The notes below the pieces were generated by a model. The model saw only the letters and a program-made list of their open reading frames with translations, was not told where the DNA came from and searched no databases. A program made the position numbers and the translations under genes. From Parasponia andersonii (lineage: Eukaryota; Streptophyta; Magnoliopsida; Rosales; Cannabaceae), in assembly GCA_002914805.1 (NCBI GenBank), contig JXTB01000111.1:623101-687100 (forward strand): DNA of 64,000 nucleotides, in the 5' to 3' direction. Of this stretch, positions 1 through 11,120 are shown piece after piece. Position 1 is the stretch's first letter. Each line of letters starts with the position of its first letter.

Positions 1-504
1 AATTTGAGATAAGATGTCAAATGGAATTATGCTAGATTATTTGGCATTTTTTAATTTTTATTCTTTACAAAAAATAGGTGTTCCTAGTATTATTCTCCCA
101 AAATCTTTCCCACTGTGATTTTTTTCCCCCTTAGGATTAGGAACCTAAGCATAGAGTTCAATTATTCCTAATTTTTGTAATTGCTCAAACTAATTATCGT
201 CGGACATACCGTTCGTTGAAAAACTCATCGTAGCACGCCCACTGCCACAGCTGACTGCTCACTTTGGTTGAAATACACACTCACGTGCATCACCTGCGTC
301 CTTGATTGCACCCAAAATTGATTGTTTTGAGTTTTGACTCTGTAGAATAGTTTTTCCGGAGGAACAAAAAATGACCTCATTTTAAAATGGATCTTTTGCA
401 AAAGACTTGTTTTGGAAAATAGACTTATTTTATTGCTCGATCGTATGCTAGACATGCTTACTACCTCATTAGACCACGTTAAACCATATATATATATATA
501 TATA

Positions 505-690
505 TTTTTTAAAATGAGGTTTAATTAATGATCTCTATTTATTACAAATTAAAAAAAAATACCTATTATTATCCAATCCGCTCTACCCGATTAGGGATAA
601 TAGACTTTCACGCCTACTTTTGGTGTGACTCGAACCTAGGACTAAGATCCTAGATAATTGGTGCTTTTACCACTTGAACCAACTCACTTC
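505..690 (-). mobile_element. tRNA-like SINE family A, copy 1
   Basis: Read on the minus strand, this copy begins with an A-box-like stretch (GGTTCAAGTGGTA) and then has a good polymerase III B box (GGTTCGAGTCACACC, complement of 622-636). The body continues with a module shared with 1410-1608 and 23463-23640 (AATTTGTAATAAATAGAGAT, then CATTARTTAA). It is the best preserved of the three promoters. The family name is not known to me. A plain tRNA gene is excluded because no cloverleaf can be built. Confidence 0.6.
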
Positions 691-1409
691 GTCGTACATA
701 CTCGTTAAACTATTAAAATTTAGGAAGTCTATTTTTGCAAAGAGTTTGTTTTCCAAATGGTCCATTTGTGCTAGTTTCCTTTTTTAAAAAAAAATCATTA
801 CAATGTAATATTTTTAACTTATAACTCGATAATATTTTATCATGCTTACACATATACCAAATCAATAAAAGATCTATTTTGTAAAGAGTTACCGAAAGAC
901 AATTTCAATGGATCTAGATTCTCCCATTTATCTTTTTTTTTTTATATATTTATTTTTACCTAACACCATTTTCCTTTCTTTTTTTTTTTTTGCTAAAATC
1001 AAAAGAAAAAACACAAATTCATACTTTTGTTCAAAAGGGAAACTGCCCTTAAAAAAAAACTTGAACTATGATATTTCCACAATTTTAACCACATTTTTTG
1101 GCTTGTGTAAAGTTATATCACTATAATGAGAATTTCTAAAAATTTGTACTCTTCGAGGAAAATTTGATCAATTTATGCTATTGTGTTAGGCATTTTCAAT
1201 AGAACTTGCAATTAGAATATGTTATCCTCAATTCGGATTTAGTGTTTAATAAAGGAAAACATCGGTCATTTCGTAAATAGAAGGTATATATTATTTTACA
1301 CACGCCAAAAGACAGGTTAAAATTATAAAGAGACGTAGTTCATTATATCATTTTCTTTCTCCTAAATTAGACCTGGTTTTAAAATACCAAATATAGCTTA
1401 AGCAATACT

Positions 1410-1608
1410 AATGAAGTGGGTTTTTAAGTGGTAGGAGTACCTACTATATGAAATTTTGATCCTAAATTCGAGTCACATTAGAAATAGACGTAAAAACTTA
1501 TTATCTATAATGAGATGCGGTGAGGATTGAGTAATAATGAATAATTTTTTTTAATTTGTAACAAATAAATGTCATTAGTTAAGTTCTATTTTTTATAAAA
1601 TAAAAAAA
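1410..1608 (+). mobile_element. tRNA-like SINE family A, copy 2
   Basis: About 200 bp collinear with the minus-strand copy at 505-690 and with 23463-23640. It has a decayed A box (TTTTAAGTGGTAGGAGTACC) and B box (AAATTCGAGTCAC), the shared body with ATAGACGTRAAAACYTATTA, and an A-rich 3' end. No clean target-site duplication was found. Confidence 0.55.
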
Positions 1609-1828
1609 ATGGCCAAGCGATTCTAATAGGCAAGTCCAAACTACTTAAATTCTTGCAATATCCAAAAGTGATGGCAATACTTATCTTCTAATTCTTTATT
1701 GAGAGAGCCATCCAACAAGAAAAGGGGCTGATCAGCAGGGTAAAAAAGAAAAGGGAAATAATGCAAATTATCAATGTTTCGTTTTAAATATGTAAGGTGG
1801 GTTTTAGTGGCTGCTTTTTTTTTTCCGC

Positions 1829-1867
1829 AGATAAACATGCATTACATATTCTAATTATATATGGCTG

Positions 1868-1913
<46 letters not shown>

Positions 1914-1941
1914 TAAACATGCATTACATATTCTAATTATA
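1829..1941. repeat. Duplicated 31-bp block around (TA)20
   Basis: The block AGATAAACATGCATTACATA plus the following TTCTAATTATA occurs at 1829-1859 and again at 1911-1941. GGCTGCTTT precedes each copy at a similar place (1809 and 1863). A (TA)n run of about 40 bp at 1872-1911 lies between them. This looks like a tandem duplication followed by microsatellite growth at the junction. Confidence 0.8.
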
Positions 1942-2710
1942 ATATCCCATATATTGCATGCTTTCATGCCCCAAAGGTAAAAAGTGAAAAGATAACTAAC
2001 AAAATTTTAGTGCATGAATCTAAGATAATGATTGTCTAAATCTAAAACTGTCATCTTCTAATATTTCAAATGTAAAGTAAACAGGGACACTAGGACCTAT
2101 ATAATAAAATTAAAACAGCGTGTTTAATCTTCAATCATTGAAATGAAGAAAAACAAGATCAAGAAAAGCGAAGTGCTTAGAGGCTGTGCCAAGCTATGTT
2201 TGATTAAATCTTATTGGAAAATATGATATGCAGGTGTAGGCCATATTAATTGTGCATGTGTTAGAAATTAGAATCCCGTGTATCGTCCCATGCAGAGCTT
2301 AAAAAATAGTGACAGCAAATTGATTAATGAAGTATCAATTAGTAGTACTAAGTTCAAATTTTGGTGCGTGAATGAGGTTGATTGTTTGAAAGCTCCACGT
2401 ACCTAAATCGGGAAGAGATCCACGTCTGTTTTACTTTAATTTCTTTTTTGTTTGAAAAATACGAATCTAAAGTTTGAAAATTGTTTTTACGTGCTCAATA
2501 ATCTTATCCTACAAAAGATGACAAAAAAAAATATTGCGACTATAATTTTTAATTTTTTTTCTTAAAGTAAGAATTCATTAAAGAAAATTACCGAAACCCG
2601 TCAAAGAAACAAGGAATAAACTTAAACAACAGAAAACCAGATAGATAAACAAATATCGAACACATATATACAAGGAAAAATCAATCCAAACCAAACATAA
2701 AGAAAATACA

Positions 2711-3018
2711 CCTCCGAGATTGTGGTGTAGTGATAGGGATGTCTTCTCTAGATTTTTCTTCTCTCTTTTAGTTTAGAGGTTCGAATTTCTATAGTTTTAC
2801 TTTTAGGCTCCCGCTCCAGCCAATATACTGTTAACGCACTGGGCTGTGTGTCTTGTGAGCAAGTAGGCAGCAGCATTGTGCTAAAGGCTGGAAAAGAATT
2901 TGTCCAGTCCTTATAGTTCCTCGATGGAGCTCAGAATTGCTTAAAAAATCATAGAGTGTGAGTAGGACAGGCACCACCCGATTATCTATATTTTCCGAGG
3001 AAAAAAAAAAAAAAAAGA
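2711..3018 (+). mobile_element. tRNA-derived SINE with poly(A) tail
   Basis: About 300 bp with an A-box-like TGGTGTAGTGATAGG near 2722 and a B box GGTTCGAATTTC at 2778-2789, the spacing expected of a tRNA-type internal promoter. It ends in a long A tract at 3001-3016. A 12-bp direct repeat flanks it: AAAGAAAATACA (2699-2710) and AAAGAAGATACA (3019-3030), 11 of 12 identical. Promoter, tail and duplication together support a SINE retroposition. It is a different family from the SINEs at 505, 1410 and 23463. Confidence 0.75.
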
Positions 3019-3030
3019 AAAGAAGATACA

Positions 3031-5349
3031 GTACTTGGAGTAGATCTTATCTTCTATGGTACTTGAGAGACTAATAAAAATTTGTGGTTGATAGTTTTTA
3101 GTTTTTACTCGATGACAAAAGATACGTAAGAGTAAGACAATTTAGAAATTCAATATGGTGTGGGTCACCGCCCCTCGATCCTAGTCCTAGTATTTTCCAT
3201 AGGTTGAGACATGTGTCCTTGTTTCGTGTCCTTTACAAACTTATTTGGTAAGTCTGTTGACAAATTCATTCATTGTTTTCCCGAGAGTTAGACCTATGTG
3301 AATTCCGTATCACTGTAAATGTCTCCACAATTCAAAGAGAGACAAACTAATCATGAGAGAGACTTCAAAATGCTGTAAAAGCAAAAATAAATTTAGAACA
3401 ATTTTTGACAGGGCAAATATTTACCATGAAAATGGGCACTTCTTAAGATGAATATGAATTATTAAGTAATTAACAACGTGTACAATAACATATTCGATTA
3501 AAAGAAGAGACTTTTCCAATTATCATAAGCTTGTCATCCACTCATAGTTCAAATTTATTACTAAATTAACTATGTGCAGCTTCCATATTTTGCTATACAT
3601 AAATAGTTAAACTTGACACTATGAAACAAAGGGAATAAATCAAATCTATCCAAATTAATTGGTTGACTAAATGCGCATAGAGTTTATAGCAACATTAATG
3701 TATATCTAACTCGAGTGACCGAAGATTTTAGGTGTAGAAGAGACATCTTGAAATACTTGAGTCATCTAACTCATGAAAATAGGTATTTTCTTTAACTTTC
3801 CATCAGCACATCGTCATAAATTTTACCGTATTGTGTGATGCTAAGTTTTGAAAACGTATTATTACAATTTTCACTTTTTTTTTAAGAAAAAAAAAAGAAC
3901 AGTATTTAAGTGTCAGTAAAGTCACGCTGACAAAGCGCACTGACTAGCTTTGCTAGTTTATTAAAAAAAAAAAAAGAAAAAAAAAAAGAAAAATAATGAA
4001 TCACTTTAGGANCATTCAACAATATAAAGAGTCAATATCTTTCCAACAATAATGGCACTTTTCGATTGGTCGATCATGAAATGGTCTGAATACATTTAAC
4101 TAGGAAAAGGTTGTACAATAAAATACTAATATAAGAAGAAAAAGCTAGGATGTGAATCATTACCTTTTGAGCATCTAGTTGAAGTTTCTCTTTTATGAAG
4201 ACCAAGGAGAACGATTTGGATTTGCAAGTTCAATCTGTCGTCTCCTTTCCCACCCAAAAAAGAATACTAAAAATAATAAATCGGCCAAAAAAAAAAGTAT
4301 AAAAGATCAAGTTCCAAACATAAAATAACATTTAGAGGAAGAAAAACAGAGAACGAATAGTTGCTCTTATTGACCTTTTATCTCTATTTTTCATTTTTTT
4401 CCCTTGTCGATCTCCAAATTTAGATCATCTTCAAAACATGGACTTTTTGGTGTTGGGGGTTCGTATAATGTTACTCATACTTAAATGATATACCCAAGGA
4501 AATATCAAACTTTTTAAAGATTTGGATTTTGGGTATATGCAAGCTAAAGGTTTTTCCGAATATTTTTTCAAAATTAGTCATAAAACACATGATAATTTCT
4601 GACCGCTTACCGGTAATGAAACAACTTACGATTTACGACCTCACAAAATATAATAATTTCTAATTTTTAGAACTAAAATCCTAAAAAATTATTCTGTATA
4701 GTAAGTAATTACAAAAAAAAGTCATTTTGCCCAAAATTGTGTACGCAATCCAAATCCCAATCATTGCCTTGAGGTTTGGACCAACAAATTAATGAAATTA
4801 CATACCGACTTCTTCTTCTTCTTACTCGATTATCTCCGTTTTTCTTTTTTTGTTTTTCGTTACTGATTTTTTAGGTTTATCATAGTTGTTTGCCACTTAA
4901 TACTCCTGTAGTTCCCACTACTGTATACAGGCGAGGTGGCTAGTCGACGTCGAAATGCTTTACACTAATACAAATTTTGTATTATTGGTAATTATTAGTG
5001 ACTCCCACTACACAAGAAGTACAGTGTGAACTGTACGCAAATAGCATGTGTCCGAAGCAGCCTTCAGAAATTTTATTTCATTGTTTATTATTTTAATTTT
5101 CCCTTTCACACCCCATTATATACGAGCACTTTCTCGTACTTGTTGAATTATATATGGTTAAGATTTTTTTAAAAAACAAACGTTGAACAATGTACATCTT
5201 ACTATTGTACTCTTACGTTGACCGACAATATTGGATGGACAGTCATTAATTTCATGCACAATTAGCACTAGCTAGAAAAACGTTATATAAAGGCATTAGA
5301 GTCTGCAAAATCATATATATATATCATATATATATATATATATATGTAT
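3031..5349. other. AT-rich intergenic sequence
   Basis: No gene was recognised. One ambiguous base (N) lies at 4012 after A-rich homopolymers. A possible MITE spans about 4519-4756. (TA)n runs lie near 5311-5346. Confidence 0.55.
4519..4756. mobile_element. Possible MITE
   Basis: The ends form imperfect terminal inverted repeats: GATTTGGATTTTGGGTATAT from the left and GATTTGGATTGCGTACACAA read inward from the right. No convincing target-site duplication was seen, so this is tentative. Confidence 0.35.
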
Positions 5350-5591
5350 GGCACCAATCCAGTAGGTATTTATTTTTTTATCTATATATAGGTATCAATT
5401 TGGCCAATAAAAATTTAGCATACACTTTTTTTTTATTGTAAAAAATAAGAAAGAGAAAGAACATTAATGATGTACGTCTTTTTATGCACTTTATTATAAC
5501 TATTGGATCACCATCTAATGGTGATCCAACGGCTAAAAAAAAAATACTTACCCATAGGTAAAGAAAAAAAATACCTATTGGATTGGCAACC
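5350..5591. mobile_element. MITE with terminal inverted repeats and central hairpin
   Basis: The left end reads GGCACCAATCCAGTAGGTAT and the right end, read inward, GGTTGCCAATCCAATAGGTA: inverted repeats of about 23 bp embedded in TA-rich flanks. The interior carries a perfect 12-bp palindromic stem (TTGGATCACCAT and ATGGTGATCCAA) with a 3-nt loop near 5501-5529. Related ends recur at 7250-7429 and 7438-7665. No coding capacity. The TA-rich flanks hide the target-site duplication, so the superfamily is open. Confidence 0.7.
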
Positions 5592-5598
5592 ATATATA

Positions 5599-5636
<38 letters not shown>

Positions 5637-7249
5637 TGCTGATTTTACCATGTCCACGTATCTTCAAATTTTTAGTGCTATTCTTACTAATTGTCCATGT
5701 GTCTTTAAACTGTTGGTGTTGTTTTTACTAACTGTCTATGTATCTTTACTATCTTAGAATACTTTTGATTTTAAGCTAGACCGAAAAGGTGGAGGCAGCC
5801 ACTTGCAAAGCTCCGATGTTTAAGTCAGATATTTACTCTCGAAATTGAATAGCAAAAACTAAGCTTTTGCTTATAAATTTTTTTTTTTGGGTATATCCTA
5901 TGTACTGAGGGATAAATGGCATATATATATAATCCTGGAACCGAGAACTTATCAGCTCTTAATCCCAAGATCGAGTACCATTTCTCATCATGACTTACTC
6001 TAGAAATTACGGGCAGTAGTTACTGTAATTTCCATTGTATTGTTGTGATCTGCTTTCCTCCGTCCCCTATGGTACAAGCCTGACAGAGACGAGATTTTGA
6101 CAGTCCGCCATCCTGTCAAGACGGTTTACCCAATGTGTACACCTATCCAGGAATGTATTGAATATCCTGTATGGGTCTGAAGTAGTGCGCTGCCTCCAAT
6201 AATCTTTTAGCAGAAGACCCTTGAGGCTTCTGACCCCCAGCTGTCGAGGCAAGAATTAGATTGAACTGAACCCGTCCAGGGTCTGAGATGAATTCGGCTC
6301 TGGCTGCGACAACTAACGGGTCCATGTCGTATCACGTGCGACTTATATGGCTTTTAAACGATCCTCTTAGACACGTGTTAAACGGTATGTCTCCTGCCAT
6401 CTGTTCCGCCACTTAACTATCAATGTAGCGCAAGATCTAGAAGTGGGCTCCATACATATATATTGTTTTTATAAGTTAATATTCCTCCTAATGTTTGAAA
6501 ATGCTGATAATAATTTTAAATCTAAGTGGTACGGCTGTGTAGCTACCAAACTCAGTGGCTATTTTGCCCCACCACATACATGCAATTAACTAGTTTCATA
6601 GAGTTGAAAATGGTTTCTTTGTTCTACGATTTTGGAGTCAAATCGCTTGAAAATCTGCAAACGATGACGACATTAAAAACGCTAACGATCGATTAAAAAC
6701 AACTTGTAGAAATTAATCACTGTTTTTTTTGGACAGTATAATAATTAACAAGTAAACTTTCAAGTTGCATAATCGATAGCCACCGAGAATATACATATCG
6801 AAAATCTCTTGGACTTGACTGGCTTTGTTTACCCTAATGTGACTTTTCGAAGGAATTTTACTTGGTAAAAAAAGAAAAGAACAAGGTCGCATATTTTAAT
6901 TAAGAGAAATTAAGTACATTATATTATATATATATATATATAATAAAAATACATATGGAGTACAAAGCAATAGCTTATCTTTCTCGCTTCTTTATTTGAC
7001 TCGTCACTCCCTCCACATATTATGACTTTGAATTCCAAACAAATACCAAAACTCAAAAGTACTTTTTCTAAGGACGGAAAGACTCCCCGACCCCCGTGGA
7101 CGCCCACATTCTTAACGCATGTACTGACGTAATCGTTATAAAGAAATGTTGTGTGCATGCCTTTTAATTATTAAACTTAAATATATGGAACCTCTTCTGT
7201 TATCTTTTTGACGATTTCCTAAATAAAATTTCTTTCAAATATATATATA
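5592..7249. other. Intergenic sequence with a GC-richer island
   Basis: No gene was recognised. (TA)n occupies about 5601-5633. About 6000-6420 is visibly richer in G+C than its surroundings, but no reading frame in it matches a family I know. The remainder is AT-rich and unremarkable. Confidence 0.5.
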
Positions 7250-7429
7250 GGTACTAATTATAACACAAAAGAGTTTTTTTTGTGATAAGAATAAAGTGAG
7301 AAAAATATTAAATAACGTGTATTTATTATTTTTTTTAATTATTTAAATTATAATAACAGTTAAATAATGATCTATCAGTTAAAATAATATCTATAAATAA
7401 GTTAAAAAAATATTTATAAAATATAGTCC
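7250..7429. mobile_element. Possible MITE related to 5350-5591
   Basis: The left end is GGTACTAATTATAACAC. The right end, read inward, is GGACTATATTTTATAAATAT followed by TTTTTTAACTTATT, which matches the left end of the neighbour at 7438. It is decayed, and its limits are approximate. Confidence 0.4.
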
Positions 7430-7437
7430 ATATATAT

Positions 7438-7665
7438 GGGTACCAATCAATAGATATTTTTCTAACTTATTCATAAAAATTGTTTTGTTCAATTAAAATT
7501 TATTATGTAAAAAATAAAAAGAAAAAAGATTAAATAATGTGTGTATTTATTTATATTATTATTTTTTAAACTACTTAAATTATAATAATCATTAGTTAAT
7601 TATCCAATAAATAAAAAAAAAATATATTTAGATGGGTTAAAAAAAAAACCTACTGGACTATGCCC
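7438..7665. mobile_element. MITE related to 5350-5591
   Basis: Left end GGGTACCAATCAATAGATAT, right end read inward GGGCATAGTCCAGTAGGTTT. Both then run into a T-rich stretch and TAAC. These imperfect inverted repeats resemble the ends of the MITE at 5350-5591. TA-rich flanks obscure any target duplication. Confidence 0.5.
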
Positions 7666-9297
7666 TATATATATATATCAAACTAAAGTTTGTTTTTTTT
7701 TAAAAAAAAAAAAAAAGAAAAGCTAATATATTTATATATATATATATATATCAAACTAATGTCTGCTTCTTTTCAAAAACAAGAAAAGCTAATGTTTGTT
7801 TTGACAATATTTTTATTTTGAGCAATAATATTTATCACGATTAGACTAGAAATTGGATCCATGTGTCAGATTTGAACGGTTGCCAGCTAATTATATCATT
7901 GCTATTAATTAATAGGTCTACTATTATTTATTTTTTCTCGTCATTATCAATTTTGACCTACTATCTTTTAAGGTGTGCGGTGAAAAATGAGATAAATTAT
8001 TAATTATTTACAAAATTAAGATTTTTATTTAAGTTTAGAATTCTAAAACTACTCCTAATTTGATCCTAGTCAAAAATTTTCAATTATGTTAAAAAAGTAA
8101 AAGTAAAATAAGCGATCGAGATAAAAAATTTTCATTACGATTTAAAAATTTTTAAATGAGGTCGAGTCATCAGTCGAAATAGTAGAGGCAGCCTAACAAG
8201 TCGGATTGTAGTCAAGATTTTTCGATCCCAATTGAAAGAGGCACAATCGGGCTCAAAATTAACGATAATGGCGAGGAACTACATGTGACGGTAGTGATAG
8301 AAATAGTTTAAGATTTATCGGAGAATAATATATTTTAAAATTTATTAGGAATAAGATATTTAAGTAATTTTAATTTAATGACGTGATAATAAAGGTAAAT
8401 TTTAAAAATATTTATAGATGAGTCTTTTTTTTTTTCCATTATGAGGACCTTAGTAGACCTTCTATGTGTAAATACTTTTATTTTATTTTTTTTTTCCAAT
8501 CATCACCCTAAACAATGAATGACTGGATCGTAAATTTATGAGGCTTAAAAGCTTTTTAATTATTCATTCTTTTAGAATACTAAAATAAAAGGTGAAAATA
8601 TTCTCAATATTCACTTCATTTTTTTTAAAAAAAAAAAGGTAATCAAACAATTCTGAGAGATGAATGACAAAATTATTTTCGTCTAAACTAAAATTTTTAT
8701 GGAAAAAAAATTCACTTTCAAAGATATGAAAAAAGTGGCTATAGTCAAAGCACTATACAATTAAACCTTTGCCCNNNNNNNNNNNNNNNNNNNNNNATTG
8801 TTTGGATAAAAATTTGTGTGTGGATATAAAAATGAGTACTAAAATTTTGAGGCGCCTTTAAAATCCAAGTCAAATAGCAGCTTAACCACTTTTCAGCTTC
8901 CGAATTCTAATTGGAAAAAAAAAAGTGTATAATAAAACAAATGAATAATCTTGTCCGAAAATCAAAACCATTAAAGAAAAAAAAAACACTATAAACGAGT
9001 TGATATATAATATAGGAGCATCACTGTCCTCTATATACTATACATAACACATGAACTCATGAACAGCATGAAAAGCTATGATGTTATGATTCATCATGAA
9101 CTCGAAAATATATAGTTAAATAAATAAACAAATAGATAAAATAAAAAAGTATGGTCAAATTTGTATAAGGCAATAATTCGCACGTTTTATTTTGACTATG
9201 GCCCAACCAATCACATCGTTACACATCATCGGAAAGAGATTTCTAGGAAATGATAGGCGACAGATTTGCCTTAAAAAATTCAACGGTGGAATATTAT
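7666..9297. other. AT-rich intergenic sequence upstream of the MYB gene
   Basis: No gene was recognised. It contains poly(A)/poly(T) tracts, a sequence gap at 8775-8796, and the distal upstream region of the MYB gene. Confidence 0.55.
8775..8796. other. Assembly gap (22 N)
   Basis: A run of 22 unspecified bases. The flanks are AT-rich intergenic sequence, so no gene is visibly interrupted. The run length may be nominal rather than measured. Confidence 0.99.
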
Positions 9298-9306
9298 TAT
9301 ATAAAT
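9298..9306 (+). promoter_or_regulatory. Putative TATA box of the MYB gene
   Basis: TATATAAAT, 123 bases upstream of the MYB start codon. It is the best-placed TATA-like element, but the wider region is AT-rich, so chance matches are likely. Confidence 0.45.
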
Positions 9307-9428
9307 ATTTGGCAGGGTGGTCCTTTCCGTGATATAAAGAACCCTTCATCGGCCTCACTTTGAACTTGAGCACTTGAAATTTGATATCACAAGAGACAGA
9401 GAGGTTTTTCTTAAAAGCGAACGAAACA

Positions 9429-11120
9429 ATGGTAAGAGCTCCTTGTTGTGAGAAGATGGGTTTGAAGAAAGGCCCCTGGACCCCTGAGGAGGATCATATT
9501 CTCATATCTTATATTCAAAGATATGGCCATGGCAATTGGAGGGCACTGCCCAAACAAGCTGGTAAATATATATATATATAGTTATTTCATTTGAAGTTTG
9601 AGCTTAATTTAGATTTAATTTGGAATATTTGGTTTGGTGTATACTTAAAGTGTCCTTTTTGATATCCCTTTTTTTGGACATATTCTTTATATGGATTCTG
9701 ATGAATATATGTCTCTTTTTGCATCTATAGGTTTATTAAGGTGTGGAAAGAGTTGCAGGCTTAGGTGGATAAACTACTTGAGACCGGATATTAAACGGGG
9801 GAATTTTACCAGGGATGAAGAGGAAACCATCATCAAGCTACATGAAATGTTGGGCAATAGGTACATTTAATGCTCATATCATCTTGACAATATATAGTAC
9901 TTCAATTCTAAATATTGTTCAATCCGAAATTTACATCTTAATTGGTTGAAGAATTAAGCAAGTTTGCAGTATACATAAACAAGGCAGTGATGGATCTCAT
10001 CAAATCCTTTTTGAATATTATTAATATTTAATTCGTGTCTATTATGACTAAATGACATAACGTATAAAATATTAAAATTATTAATTTTAATATAATATAT
10101 GGTTTTAATTCTGCTAAAATTGGATAGAAGATTTGGATTTGAGAGAGATAAAGCTTAATTAATAACTTTTGATTAAATTAATGGAAAACAACCGGAGAAC
10201 AGCTAGGGAAGCTGACTTGTTTTATCCGCAAACTATTTCATCAGAAAGGGACAACATATATTGCCAAAACATGTCGGCATAAAAAGATTCCTTGCGTAAC
10301 TTTTTTTTGTACTCTATATTGAAATAACATATAACACGTTTTCTCGGCATTTGTTTAAAAATGCTACTAACACACTCAGTATAGCACTAAGTGCACATAA
10401 TGATTCATGTGATAACACAGAAATAAAAGAATTTCTTAACATTCTTTTTGGATTTGATATTACTCAAAAGCAAGAATTAATCACATTGTTTATCTTTAAA
10501 GCAAATCTTAATGAGATTTTTGTTGTTGCTTTTTGTTTTTTAGGTGGTCGGCAATAGCAGCCAGATTGCCGGGACGAACAGACAATGAGATTAAAAATGT
10601 GTGGCACACACATTTAAAGAAAAGGCTCACACAAAATCATGTCGTTCAGAAGACAAAACGACACCATAATCACAAGGCCAAAGATGAGCCCCATGATCAT
10701 CTAGTACTTCCCACTAATTTTTCAAGTGATGCAAAATACGACATCGTGGAGGATAGGCCAGTTTCGCCTCCTCAATCTTCATCAAGCAGTACCGCCATCT
10801 CATCAGTGACCACTAGTACTGATGATGATCATAACAATAACAGTAACAATGGATCAATCAAAGCCGATTCGCCGGATAACTTCTCCGAAATGGACGAGGA
10901 TTTTTGGTCCCAAGTTTTCTCATCCGAGAATAATTCTAAGGCGGTGGTGGATGATTTTTCAGCTATCAGTGCCGATTCTCAACTTCAATATTCAGTGTCT
11001 CCACTTGTGACTATAGAGCCGGACCATGCCTTAAATTCAAATATGTATAATGATGAAGATATGGATTTTTGGTACAACGTCTTCACTAGAGCTGCGGATT
11101 TACCGGAATTGTTACTATAG
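9429..11120 (+). CDS. R2R3-MYB transcription factor (MYB13/14/15 type)
   Basis: Three exons, 9429-9561, 9731-9860 and 10544-11120, joined at GT-AG sites, encode 279 residues. R2 occupies about residues 14-65 with tryptophans at 17, 37 and 57. R3 occupies about 67-116 with F70, W89 and W108. Introns split codons 45 and 88, the usual R2R3-MYB pattern. The N terminus ([17 protein letters not shown]) and the acidic tail motif ([11 protein letters not shown], residue about 195 on) match subgroup 2 (AtMYB13, 14, 15; grape MYB14/15). That group acts in stress responses such as cold signalling and defence lignin or stilbene synthesis. The R3 lacks the leucine-arginine signature for bHLH binding. A second FW motif (MDFWYNVF) lies near the C terminus. 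It should be a nuclear DNA-binding protein. The subgroup call is from memory of the motifs, and the target genes are unknown. Confidence 0.92.

Larger units (their letters stand above)
1..2698. other. AT-rich intergenic sequence
   Basis: No gene was recognised. The stretch holds two copies of a tRNA-like SINE family (about 505-690 and 1410-1608), a duplicated block around a long (TA)n run near 1.83-1.94 kb, and homopolymer A/T tracts. Short open frames here come from poly(T) or low-complexity sequence and show no family signature. Confidence 0.6.

Noticed and set aside
622-636. Possible tRNA gene because of a good B box
   Set aside because: No cloverleaf can be drawn, and the unit recurs as a dispersed 180-200-bp element, so a SINE explains it better.
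908-1126. Phenylalanine-rich open frame
   Set aside because: Produced by poly(T) sequence; no start context or family.
10351-10557. Open frame inside the second MYB intron
   Set aside because: It lies between well-supported splice sites and has no similarity to a known domain.
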